Positions 18,151-25,726 of a stretch of DNA of 64,000 nt are shown here, piece after piece. The stretch comes from Mesorhizobium shangrilense (lineage in GTDB: Bacteria; Pseudomonadota; Alphaproteobacteria; Rhizobiales; Rhizobiaceae): contig NZ_JAQGPN010000001.1 in the NCBI RefSeq assembly GCF_028826155.1, positions 2,547,501 through 2,611,500 of the forward strand, in the 5' to 3' direction. Numbering within the stretch: the first letter of the stretch is position 1; each line of letters opens with the position of its first letter. The position numbers and the translations under genes were made by a program. Under the pieces are notes generated by a model. It saw only the letters and a program-made list of their open reading frames with translations, ran no database searches and was not told the DNA's origin.

Positions 18151-18201
18151 CGTTTGCGTGCAAACGATCCCCGCGCAAAAGCCGGCGCGGGGCCCTTTTT
18201 G
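18151..18201. promoter_or_regulatory. palindrome CGTTTGC-GT-GCAAACG and GC-rich hairpin
   Basis: A perfect palindrome at 18151-18166 resembles a LacI-type operator. Next to it CCCCGCGC (18169-18176) pairs with GCGCGGGG (18185-18192) and is followed by TTTTT on the plus strand. It sits just after the activase stop at 18203, so it probably ends the minus-strand operon even though the T-run faces the other way. A true operator function is not supported by any adjacent promoter. Confidence 0.45.
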
Positions 18202-18202
18202 T

Positions 18203-20311
18203 TCACGCACGACCGCGCCGTGCCGCCCGTTCTTCACGTGAACGGCGGCGGGGAGCCGTATCGGCGGGAGATCCATCCTCCGAGGCGGCCTTTCGCGGCG
18301 GCAGCTTCACCTGCTCGGCCAGCTTCGGAAACGGATCAACCTTGTTCGGCAGCGCCATGGCGTCGATGAAAAGCTGCTGGAAGTGGGGTTCCAGAGCCGT
18401 TTCGATCTTCTCGATGCGCATCACCTCCCGTTCGATCTCGCGACGATGATCGCGGTTCAACAGGGCCATCAGCGCTCCGGTGCCCGAGGCGTTGCCCACC
18501 GCCTTCACTTCAGCCAGGTCGCAGTCGGGGATCAGGCCCAGCACCATGGCGTATTTCGGGTCGATGAACGAGCCGAAGGCGCCGGCGAAGCGGATGGTGT
18601 CGACGTGGTCGATGCCCTGCTTTTCCATCAGAAGCTTGACGCCGGCGTAGAGAGCGGCCTTTGCGAGCTGGATGGCGCGGATGTCGTTCTGGGTGACGGT
18701 GATGCGCGGGGCGCCCTCCCGTCCCTCGCGCACCAAGTAGGAGAAGGTGCGCCCGTTCGGGATGATGCGCGGGGTTCTGGCGGAGAGATCGCCATCGATG
18801 ACGCCGTCCTCGGTGATGATGCCGGAAAGATACATCTCCGCCACGACCTCGATGATGGCGGAGCCGCAGATTCCGGTGACGCCCGTAGCGGCGGCGGCCT
18901 CTTCAAAGCCTTCCTCGTCGGACCATCTTTCGGTCCCGATAACGCGGTATTTCGGCTCGAGCGTCTCTGGGTCGATGCGGACCCGCTCGATGGCGCCCGG
19001 CGCGGCTCGCTGGCCGGACGAGATTTCCGCGCCCTCGAAGGCCGGGCCGGTGGGGGAGGAGGCGGCGACGACACGGGTGCTGTTGCCAAGCACGATCTCG
19101 GCATTGGTGCCGACATCGACGAGCAGCATCATCTTGTCCTGGCGATACGGACCTTCCGACAGCGTCGCGCCGGCGGCGTCCGCACCGACATGGCCGGCGA
19201 TGCAGGGCAGCGTGTAGAGCCGCGCGCCGCGGCTGACATCGATGTCGATCTCATGCGCCCAGAACTGCAGCGCGCCGGAGACCGCCAGCGCGAACGGCGC
19301 CTGGCCGAGCTCGGTCGGATCGATGCCGAGGAACAGGTGGTGCATGATCGGATTGGCGACGAAGACGCAATCGAAGATGTCGTGGCGGTCGACGCCGCCT
19401 TCAGCACACACATTCCCGATCAACGTGTTGACGGCCTCGCGGACGGCCTTGGTCATCGCCTCGCGCCCGTCCGGGTTCATCATGACGTAGGAGACGCGGC
19501 TCATCAGATCCTCGCCGAAGCGGATCTGCGGGTTGGACGTGCCAGAGGAGGCGGCAATGCGGCCCGACAGCAGCGAGACCAGATGCATTGCGATCGTGGT
19601 CGAGCCGATGTCACAGGCGATGCCGTAGGCCTCGTTCTTCAGCCCGGGATACAGCGCGATGATGAAGGGCCGCGCCGATTCCATGTCGCGATGCACGACG
19701 GCGGTGACGCCCCACTTGCCTTCGCTGACCTCCGGCTGGTCCGGCAGTTTTGTTCGCAGGATCTTCTGGAGCTGCGGGATCAGGTGAGGGGCGATCAGCA
19801 AATCCTTCCAGCCCCAGTCCTTTTCCAGCGCCGCCTTCAGCCGGTCGAGATCGCCGAGCGGCTTGTGCATGTCTGGCTCTTCCACCTCGACATAACAGAG
19901 CTGGACGGCGGCGTTGCGCTCGATGTGGCGGTCGACGGCAGCCTTGCGCACCACTTGCGCGTTGATGACGGTATCCTGGGGCACGTCGATGACGAGGTCG
20001 CCCTGCACGGTCGCGGAGCAGGAGAGGCGGCGGTGCTCCGGCAGCCCGCGCACGCGCTCGTAGCGCTCTTCCTTCGGCCCCTTGGCGGAGATGTGGTCGT
20101 TCGACGAGACGATCTTGTGCTTGGCGAAATTGCCTTCCTGCACCTCGATCTGGCAGCGCCCGCAGGTGGCGCGTCCGCCGCACACGGATTCCACATAGAC
20201 GCCGAGCGAGCGCGCGGCGTCGAGCAGCGGCGTCCCGACCGGGAACCGCCCCCGTTTGCCCGATGGCATGAAGAGGACGAGGGGGTCGGTAGGGGAAACG
20301 GGGGCGTTCAT
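18203..20311 (-). CDS. reductive activator of corrinoid proteins (2Fe-2S plus ASKHA, DUF4445)
   Basis: A 702-residue protein of the RACE/DUF4445 family. Residues 10-105 form a plant-type [2Fe-2S] ferredoxin with Cys44, Cys50, Cys53 and Cys98. A linker follows, and then an ASKHA ATPase-like domain with GIACDIGSTTIAMHLV, LVDVGTNAEIVLG, GICGSAIIEV and FAGAFGSFID. Known relatives use ATP or protein docking to push an electron onto inactive cob(II)alamin in methyltransferase corrinoid proteins. Its presence implies such a protein, and one lies at 27437. The start overlaps the preceding gene as ATGA. The tail ends in an arginine-rich stretch (RRRSREERAARRGRA) that is not part of the fold. Confidence 0.92.
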   Translation of the reverse strand: MNAPVSPTDPLVLFMPSGKRGRFPVGTPLLDAARSLGVYVESVCGGRATCGRCQIEVQEGNFAKHKIVSSNDHISAKGPKEERYERVRGLPEHRRLSCSATVQGDLVIDVPQDTVINAQVVRKAAVDRHIERNAAVQLCYVEVEEPDMHKPLGDLDRLKAALEKDWGWKDLLIAPHLIPQLQKILRTKLPDQPEVSEGKWGVTAVVHRDMESARPFIIALYPGLKNEAYGIACDIGSTTIAMHLVSLLSGRIAASSGTSNPQIRFGEDLMSRVSYVMMNPDGREAMTKAVREAVNTLIGNVCAEGGVDRHDIFDCVFVANPIMHHLFLGIDPTELGQAPFALAVSGALQFWAHEIDIDVSRGARLYTLPCIAGHVGADAAGATLSEGPYRQDKMMLLVDVGTNAEIVLGNSTRVVAASSPTGPAFEGAEISSGQRAAPGAIERVRIDPETLEPKYRVIGTERWSDEEGFEEAAAATGVTGICGSAIIEVVAEMYLSGIITEDGVIDGDLSARTPRIIPNGRTFSYLVREGREGAPRITVTQNDIRAIQLAKAALYAGVKLLMEKQGIDHVDTIRFAGAFGSFIDPKYAMVLGLIPDCDLAEVKAVGNASGTGALMALLNRDHRREIEREVMRIEKIETALEPHFQQLFIDAMALPNKVDPFPKLAEQVKLPPRKAASEDGSPADTAPRRRSREERAARRGRA

Positions 20312-20640
20312 TGGGCAGTCGCAGTGCTGAGTTTCACGGTGATGAAGGCCGCCACAAGGGCGACCGCGAGCATCGCCGAACTGATCCAGAAAAAGGCCCT
20401 AGACACTCTGGACTGCACGGCGTGGCTCGTCTTGTTCAAGGCCATGAGCAGCGTGCCTCCGAGCGCCAGTACCGAAAGTCCAACTGCCAGCGGAACGATG
20501 TATGCTTTGAGATTAGCACTAAACAACGCGAACTCTGCGGCATCGGCGAACAATGTGTAGCGGGTGATCAGGACGACTGCCGCGAGGATCGCGATCAATC
20601 GGAGATGCTTTTTGAAATGACTTAAAAGTCCATTGAACAT
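20308..20640 (-). CDS. small membrane protein within the corrinoid operon
   Basis: A 110-residue protein with three or four predicted membrane helices (about 13-27, 45-65, 84-103) and a basic N-terminus (FKKHLRL). It is 2 bp after the THF methyltransferase stop and overlaps the activase start by ATGA, so it is surely translated with them. It has no cysteines or charged pairs in the helices that would suggest electron transfer, and I recognise no family. Its local GC content is lower than that of its neighbours, with runs such as TTTGAGATTAGCACTAAAC, which may point to a later arrival. A membrane anchor or transporter subunit for the pathway is a guess. Confidence 0.78.
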   Translation of the reverse strand: MFNGLLSHFKKHLRLIAILAAVVLITRYTLFADAAEFALFSANLKAYIVPLAVGLSVLALGGTLLMALNKTSHAVQSRVSRAFFWISSAMLAVALVAAFITVKLSTATAQ

Positions 20641-20642
20641 GG

Positions 20643-21617
20643 CTATCCCTGTACAGCCCGGCGCGCCTCGCGCCCGCCGCGGCGGCGGCCGCCATTGGCG
20701 GCGCCCGCATCGCCCGGAGCGTTGACCGCAACCGGCGGGGGAGCGGCGTGCTCGCCCGGCTTGAAATCCTTGTAGGTCTTGATCCAGGTCATGCAGTCGC
20801 GGTCGGTGCCGTTGAGCACGTTCGCGGCGCGCACAGCCTCCATCTCCTGCGGGCGGACCGGGTTCATGATGGCCGATGTCATGCCGGCGCCTATCACCAT
20901 CGGGATGAAGCCGGCGTTGATGCCGTGGCGGTGGGGCAGGCCGAAGGAGATGTTGGAGAGGCCGCAGGTCGTGTTGACCTTCAGTTCCTCGCGCAGGCGG
21001 CGCAGGAGCGCGAATACCTGGCGGCCGGCGTCGCCCAGCGCGCCGATCGGCATGACCAGCGGATCGACGACGACGTCATGCGCCTTGATGCCGTGGTCCA
21101 TGGCGCGCTCGACGATCTTCTTGGCGACCGCGAAACGCACGTCCGGGTCCATGGAGATGCCGGTCTCGTCGTTGGAGATGGCCACCACCGGCACGTCGTA
21201 CTTCTTCACCAGCGGCAGGATGGCTTCCAGCTTCTCCTCCTCGCCGGTGACGGAGTTCACCAGCGGCCGGCCCTTGGCGACCTTGAGGCCTGCCTCGATG
21301 GCGGCGGTGACGGACGAATCGATGGAGAGCGGCAGGTCGACGAGGTTCTGCACGATCTCCAGCGTCTGGACCAGCAGGCCAGGCTCGGTTGCGTTCGGGT
21401 CGACCGCCGTGACGCCGGCATTGACGTCGAGCATGGTGGCGCCTGCGGCGGCCTGTTCCAGCGCGTCCTTGATGACGGTGTCGAAATTGCCCACCTGCAT
21501 CTCCGCGGCCAGCTTCTTGCGGCCGGTCGGGTTGATGCGCTCGCCGATCACGCAAAATGGCTGGTCGAAGCCGATGACGATTTCGCGGGTCGCCGAAGCG
21601 ACGATGGTGCGGGTCAT
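20643..21617 (-). CDS. methyltetrahydrofolate:corrinoid protein methyltransferase (pterin-binding family)
   Basis: A 324-residue pterin-binding TIM-barrel protein of the AcsE/MtrH/MtgA type. It opens with FCVIGERINPTGRKKL and carries MLDVNAGV, LSIDSSV, PLVNSVTGE and VVVDPLVMPIG, the pterin-pocket strands of the family. Its job would be moving a methyl between the corrinoid protein and tetrahydrofolate. ATG 21617 has GAGGAG six bases upstream. A palindrome of SahR type sits at 21632-21653, between this gene and the MetF gene, so it has its own control point inside the operon. The last 30 residues are an unordered proline/alanine tail ending in GGRRRGGREARRAVQG. Confidence 0.9.
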   Translation of the reverse strand: MTRTIVASATREIVIGFDQPFCVIGERINPTGRKKLAAEMQVGNFDTVIKDALEQAAAGATMLDVNAGVTAVDPNATEPGLLVQTLEIVQNLVDLPLSIDSSVTAAIEAGLKVAKGRPLVNSVTGEEEKLEAILPLVKKYDVPVVAISNDETGISMDPDVRFAVAKKIVERAMDHGIKAHDVVVDPLVMPIGALGDAGRQVFALLRRLREELKVNTTCGLSNISFGLPHRHGINAGFIPMVIGAGMTSAIMNPVRPQEMEAVRAANVLNGTDRDCMTWIKTYKDFKPGEHAAPPPVAVNAPGDAGAANGGRRRGGREARRAVQG

Positions 21618-21631
21618 GAATTACTCCTCGT

Positions 21632-21653
21632 GATATAAAGACTTCTTTATATC
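21632..21653. promoter_or_regulatory. 22-bp palindrome, SahR-type operator candidate
   Basis: GATATAAAGA and TCTTTATATC form a perfect inverted repeat around CT. On the minus strand it reads the same as the site at 42869-42890 save one base. It stands 15 bp before the methyltransferase start. ArsR-type SahR regulators of methionine-cycle genes bind AT-rich palindromes like this; that link is from memory of the family. Confidence 0.75.
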
Positions 21654-21685
21654 GTTATCTGGCGTGGTTCAAGCGATCGGTGCGG

Positions 21686-22786
21686 TCAATGCGCCGTCTT
21701 CACCATGTCGACCTGGGTTTCGGTGATATTGTCGTGGAGGATCTGGTCAAGTCGCTGGGCGACGAGCTGGTCGTCCTGGCGCGGCTCGCGCTTCCATGGC
21801 CGTCGCCCCTTCAGCACGCCCGATTCGTCGACGATCTCGGCGACATACTCCTCCTGCCGGTAGGCCATCACATGGACGCCGGCAACGCCCGGGATTTCCT
21901 TCACCTCGTTGATGATGTCGATGCAGATGCGCTTGCCTTCGGCCTTCTGGTCGGCAGCGCCTTCGAGCCGCGTGATGATCGAATCGGGAATGTGGATACC
22001 CGGCACGTTGGAGCGGATCCACCGCGCCGTCTTGGCCGAAGCAAGCGGCCCGACGCCGCACAGGATGAAAACCTGCTCGTGAAAGCCGAGGTCGCGAACG
22101 CGTTCCATGAAGCTGCGGAACATGGGCACGTCGAAACAGTACTGGCTCTGCACGAACTGCGCGCCGGCGGCGATCTTCTTGCCGAGATGGAGCGGGCGGA
22201 AATCGAACGGCGGGGCGAACGGGTTGACGGCGGCGCCCAGGAAGAGCTTCGGCGGCGTGGTGAGCTTTCGACCGGACAGGAACTTTCCATTGTCCCGCAT
22301 GATGCGGATGGTTTCGAGCAGCGACATGGAATCAAGGTCGAAGACCGGCTTGGCGCCGGGCTGGTCGCCGGCCTGCACGCCGTCGCCGGTCAGGCACAGG
22401 ATGTTCGCCACGCCCATGGCGGCCGCGCCCAGCACGTCGCCCTGGATGGCGATGCGGTTCTTGTCGCGGCAGGCGATCTGCATGATCGGCGCGTAGCCCA
22501 TGCGGGTGAGCAGCGCGCAGATGCCGACCGAGGACATGTGGCAGTTTGCGCCCGACGCATCGACGGCGTTGATGCCGTCCACCCAGCCGTCGAAGATCCT
22601 TGCGCGGTTGTAGACGTCTTCCGGATCGGCGCTGTCGGGCGGGTTGAGCTCGGTGGTGACGGCGAACTCGCCGCGGCGCAGCACCCGCTCCAGCCGTCCG
22701 CGCGAGGTGTGGCCGGGCAGGGGCTCGAGCGGCAGGTGGATGCCGTCTGGATGCTCGTCGCGCTGAGGAGGGCGGGGTGAGGTCAT
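21686..22786 (-). CDS. methylenetetrahydrofolate reductase, MetF type of the MetVF pair
   Basis: A 366-residue MetF-like flavin TIM barrel: EFAVTTELNPPD with the catalytic glutamate near residue 40, then NILCLTGDG and AQFVQSQYCFD. It interconverts methyl-THF and methylene-THF. Here the likely direction is oxidation of methyl-THF made from methylated amines. It lacks the usual E. coli-type opening and instead resembles MetF proteins that work with a separate zinc/Fe-S-like MetV partner, which is encoded just upstream in the same operon. I chose ATG 22786, five bases after GGGGGA, over ATG 22801. A palindromic repeat fills the gap to MetV. Confidence 0.9.
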   Translation of the reverse strand: MTSPRPPQRDEHPDGIHLPLEPLPGHTSRGRLERVLRRGEFAVTTELNPPDSADPEDVYNRARIFDGWVDGINAVDASGANCHMSSVGICALLTRMGYAPIMQIACRDKNRIAIQGDVLGAAAMGVANILCLTGDGVQAGDQPGAKPVFDLDSMSLLETIRIMRDNGKFLSGRKLTTPPKLFLGAAVNPFAPPFDFRPLHLGKKIAAGAQFVQSQYCFDVPMFRSFMERVRDLGFHEQVFILCGVGPLASAKTARWIRSNVPGIHIPDSIITRLEGAADQKAEGKRICIDIINEVKEIPGVAGVHVMAYRQEEYVAEIVDESGVLKGRRPWKREPRQDDQLVAQRLDQILHDNITETQVDMVKTAH

Positions 22787-22813
22787 TCGAGTCCCCCGCA
22801 TGAGCGCCGGACC

Positions 22814-22955
22814 GCTACCCCCACCCCTAACTGCTCACGACAAGGGGGAGGGGAAGCCAGGCTCAGCACAACCGCGCGCAGTTCATCGGCGAGCAGGCGC
22901 GGCCGGGCAAGACGTTTCCGCTCCCCCTTGTGGGAAGGGGTCAGGGGTGGGGGCG
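22814..22955. repeat. inverted repeat between metV-like and metF-like genes
   Basis: An imperfect arm at 22814-22854 (CCCCCACCCCTAAC ... CAAGGGGGAGGGGAA) pairs with its near reverse complement at 22915-22955. The pattern is that of rhizobial intergenic palindromes. It lies inside an operon, so in RNA it could form a strong stem and tune the ratio of the two proteins. Confidence 0.75.
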
Positions 22956-22991
22956 CCTTGGAGGCCAGGCGGTAGATGCGAACAAGGTCGT

Positions 22992-23639
22992 TCACGCTGC
23001 ACCCACCTTTCCTTGCTCTCGCTCGGAAGCAGCCAGCGCTGTCACGCGCAGCCAGGCCGATGTTTCGCGCAGCGACTGGTCGACCGGCTTCTGGACGTTG
23101 AGAATGGCGTCGCCAGCGGCCATGTTGCGCGAGCCTTCCCAGGCCTTCACCCAGACGCAGGGCATGTCGGGCTCGACCTCGCAGTTGCCATTGGCGCGAA
23201 CGCCGCCGCACGGGCCGTTGCGAAGCTGCTTGGGGCAATTCATCGGGCAGGACATGCCGGTCGAGGAGAGGATGCACTGGCCACACATGCGGCAGTCGAA
23301 CATGATGCCCTTGACCCGCTTCTCGACGAATTTCACCGGGGTCTCGACGCGGCCGTAGCCGATGCGCTTCCACACCGGATGCAGCCGCAGGAAGGCGTCG
23401 GCAAACCTGGAATAGAACCATTCGAGCGCGCGCGAATGCCGGACCGACCAGAGGCGCACCGAGTAGCTCCGCTGCACGCGACGCTGCGGGGACACGTCGG
23501 CGGGCTTGTAGTCGCTTTTCGACGCCGCCTTCTTGACGATGGTGGCCTGCGTCACGCCGCCGGTTGCGGAAGGCGGCGTGCCGTTCGCCGCATCAGCGGC
23601 GCTTGCTTGGGAGGCTATGCTCGGTTGTGCGTCAGCCAT
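22992..23639 (-). CDS. MetV-like cysteine-rich partner of methylenetetrahydrofolate reductase
   Basis: A 215-residue protein matching the MTHFR C-terminal (MetV-type) domain. After an unordered Ala/Ser-rich lead of about 55 residues comes a cysteine cluster: Cys116, Cys119 and Cys122 in CRMCGQC, then Cys131, Cys135, Cys144, Cys153 and Cys161. In acetogens MetV binds metal and forms a complex with MetF. ATG 23639 overlaps the upstream stop by 8 bp (ATGGCTGA) and has AAGGAAG right before it, so translation is coupled. A longer frame to 23696 has no ribosome site. It is free-standing here and not fused to MetF. Confidence 0.85.
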   Translation of the reverse strand: MADAQPSIASQASAADAANGTPPSATGGVTQATIVKKAASKSDYKPADVSPQRRVQRSYSVRLWSVRHSRALEWFYSRFADAFLRLHPVWKRIGYGRVETPVKFVEKRVKGIMFDCRMCGQCILSSTGMSCPMNCPKQLRNGPCGGVRANGNCEVEPDMPCVWVKAWEGSRNMAAGDAILNVQKPVDQSLRETSAWLRVTALAASEREQGKVGAA

Positions 23640-23934
23640 CTTCCTTGCCGCCGGATTTGGCGAGAGCGACCAGCCGCTCCCGATCGTATCGTGCATCGAG
23701 TTCGGTCGCGGCCTTGTCCGCCTCCGCCTCCAGGTCGTCGCTCACGGGCACCGGATCGGCTTTGCGCCATTCCGCCAGATAGGCGTCGGTTTCGGCTGCG
23801 CCCGACCGCATGGCCGCCATGTCGATGGCCTCGGTGAAGCGCAGGGGCAGTTCGCGCTTGGCGTTCTGACGACCCTTCTTGACGATGACCTGGGCAGGAA
23901 TATCGCGCCAGTAAACGACGATCAGATCAGCCAT
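23632..23934 (-). CDS. small protein of the so-called virulence factor family, first gene of the one-carbon operon
   Basis: A 100-residue protein opening MADLIVVYWRDIPAQVIVKKG and continuing with FTEAIDMAAMRSGA and a helical charged tail. This is the small family often labelled virulence factor (PF13769), usually found beside methylene-THF reductase genes; its activity is not known. As the first gene of the operon it overlaps the MetV-like start by 8 bp. The position and co-occurrence suggest an accessory role in folate one-carbon flow and not in virulence. Confidence 0.75.
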   Translation of the reverse strand: MADLIVVYWRDIPAQVIVKKGRQNAKRELPLRFTEAIDMAAMRSGAAETDAYLAEWRKADPVPVSDDLEAEADKAATELDARYDRERLVALAKSGGKEDG

Positions 23935-23997
23935 TTCGTACTCTCGATGTGTGTGGTTGAGATTTGCAGGAACCGTAATGCGCCCGCTTGTTACCCG

Positions 23998-24023
23998 ACG
24001 ACGCCGGGGCTTTCAAAAGCGAC
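23998..24023 (-). promoter_or_regulatory. GTCGC-N16-GTCGT direct repeat before the one-carbon operon
   Basis: On the minus strand GTCGC at 24023-24019 and GTCGT at 24002-23998 are 21 bp apart, ending 64 nt before the first start of the operon. One half-site has a mismatch to the repeat found at three other promoters, so support is weaker here. Confidence 0.35.
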
Positions 24024-24088
24024 GCGGGAACGTCGCTCGACGGAGATGTGGCACGGAAGCCATCCGGCCGCAGCGTGTAGCTTTGACG

Positions 24089-24853
24089 CTACCAGACCCC
24101 GCGCGTGATCCCCGTCCAGAAATAGTTCCAGATCGTGGGATGATACCATTGCTTCGACGGCAGGTCGGAGGCGACCGGCGCAAGCCGGCCGGCAAGCGCA
24201 TCCTCGGCCGCCGCGATGCAGATCTCGCGCGACATCGCCGCCTGACGGAAGGCGTAGGTCATGAAATTGTCGTTCGGCGCCGGCTTGCCGCGGACTTGCC
24301 GGAGTGTGCCGCCGGTGTCGACGCCCGCATCCACCAGATGCACCGTTCCGCCGAAATTTTCCGCGTCGCCGCCGGCGAGCGCCCAGTAGCCGCCATTCAT
24401 GCCGCGATACTTCGGATTGATGCCGGCGTGATAGTTGACGACGGGGCAGGGCATGTCGGCCAGCATGCCGGCCTTCATCATGCGGCAGCCGACGAGGAAG
24501 AGCAGATCCGGCTTCAGGCGAGCAACGGCGTCCTGGAAGCCGGGCGCGTTGACAGAGGAAACCCCGATGACCGACTGACCGGGCTGCGGGCCGGGTTTCA
24601 GGCCGTTGTCGTCGACGATCCGCGCGATCCGGCGCTTGAGGAGGCGCTTGGCGATGACGGTCCAGATCATCATCGCCGTCTGCCCGGCAGCATTGATGTA
24701 ACCGAATCTCCTGACGCGCCGCCGGATCATGGCTCTGCGCGGCTCGCCTTCCTCGAGGATCACGTCGATGGGACCGAAGCGTTCGATCAGGGCGTTGGCG
24801 ATGATCCAGGGGTGCGGTCCGCCCGCAGTGACGACGACGATCTTCGGGGACAT
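24089..24853 (-). CDS. formyltransferase-family protein
   Basis: A 254-residue protein with the formyltransferase hydrolase fold. VVNYHAGINPKYRG near residue 139 gives the Asn and His of the active site, and HLVDAGVDTGGTL near 174 gives the Asp. The N-terminus (KIVVVTAGGPHPWIIANAL) matches the folate-binding fold opening. Relatives move a formyl group from 10-formyl-THF onto amino sugars or tRNA, or hydrolyse it. It is far shorter than methionyl-tRNA formyltransferase and lacks its C-terminal domain, so amino-sugar formylation is more likely. ATG 24853 was preferred to the TTG at 24883. It follows the one-carbon operon in reverse order with its own gap. Confidence 0.78.
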   Translation of the reverse strand: MSPKIVVVTAGGPHPWIIANALIERFGPIDVILEEGEPRRAMIRRRVRRFGYINAAGQTAMMIWTVIAKRLLKRRIARIVDDNGLKPGPQPGQSVIGVSSVNAPGFQDAVARLKPDLLFLVGCRMMKAGMLADMPCPVVNYHAGINPKYRGMNGGYWALAGGDAENFGGTVHLVDAGVDTGGTLRQVRGKPAPNDNFMTYAFRQAAMSREICIAAAEDALAGRLAPVASDLPSKQWYHPTIWNYFWTGITRGVW

Positions 24854-24946
24854 TCGTACTTTCTGCGCGGCATCAGGTGGCAAGACCGTAGCCGCGAAAC
24901 CTTAATCGCGGCTCTATCGGGCGTTGCAGCCTCACCCGCCGCTCGC

Positions 24947-25603
24947 TCAAAAGAGCCCGAACAGCGCGTGCGTGAGGAAGCCGGCTGTGCCGATGACCGC
25001 TCCGATGACGCCGAGGGCCGCGATGCCGACAAGACCGCCGACGCTCAGCAGCAGGCCGTCTCGCTCCGAAAGGGCAAGGCCGAGGATGGCGGTCGAGCAG
25101 GCCGGCAGCCAGTTGCCGAGCGGTATCGGCAGGGTGACGACCAGCCCGAGAAACAGGCTCACCGCGCCGATGAAGCGGTCGCCCTGACGCCTCCAGAACG
25201 GCCAGTAGCGGGGCTTCACGACCTGCTCCAGCCGGACGATGCGGGGGATCAGCCAGTCCATCACCTTGCGGAACTGTTCGGGCGAAATCGACTTGCTCAA
25301 CAGGAACGTCGGCAGCCAGGCGCGACGGCTGCCATAGGCCATCTGCGCCGATACGATGACCAGCGGCAGGCCGAGGATGGCCGACGCCGGTGGCGGCAGC
25401 GGGATCATGTTGATGGCGGCGAAAAACACCAGCAGGCCGGCAAAGCCGCGGTCGCCCAGCGCATCACGGATCGTGCGCAGCGAGACCGGGCCGTCGGCAT
25501 CGCGCGCCATCTGCGCGAAAAGCTGCGACAGTCGACGCGGCCGGCGGCGCGCGGGCGCGCCGGTCATCTGTCCATCGTCGAATCCGCGCATGTCATGTCT
25601 CAT
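24947..25603 (-). CDS. exoD: exopolysaccharide synthesis protein, ExoD family
   Basis: A 218-residue membrane protein of the ExoD family. After a basic head (RRRPRRLSQLF) comes LGDRGFAGLLVFFAAINMIPLPPP, the diagnostic glycine/proline helix, then PRYWPFWRRQGDRFIGAVS and several more helices. ExoD was first linked to exopolysaccharide and alkali tolerance in Sinorhizobium; the biochemical role is unsettled. ATG 25603 was preferred over the upstream GTG at 25630 because the extra residues are not conserved in kind. It lies alone on the minus strand between the formyltransferase and DUF4893 genes. Confidence 0.85.
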   Translation of the reverse strand: MRHDMRGFDDGQMTGAPARRRPRRLSQLFAQMARDADGPVSLRTIRDALGDRGFAGLLVFFAAINMIPLPPPASAILGLPLVIVSAQMAYGSRRAWLPTFLLSKSISPEQFRKVMDWLIPRIVRLEQVVKPRYWPFWRRQGDRFIGAVSLFLGLVVTLPIPLGNWLPACSTAILGLALSERDGLLLSVGGLVGIAALGVIGAVIGTAGFLTHALFGLF

Positions 25604-25726
25604 TCGAGAAGCCGCCCCCCGCGCCCCCATGCGCGTCGACGGGATTGTGAACTTGAGCCGTTAAGTCTTGATGACGTTTCGCACAGTTGCAGGCGAGGCG
25701 ATGCATGGCAACCGGGCGCAGTCGGG

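Noticed and set aside
18383..20560. Long open frame (725 codons) on the plus strand opposite the activase gene
   Set aside because: Its protein is rich in Asp/Arg/His without any fold pattern and mirrors the codon bias of the real gene on the other strand; the minus-strand gene has clear ferredoxin and ASKHA motifs.
23632..23934. Virulence determinant
   Set aside because: The family name is historical; the gene overlaps MetV and belongs to a one-carbon operon.
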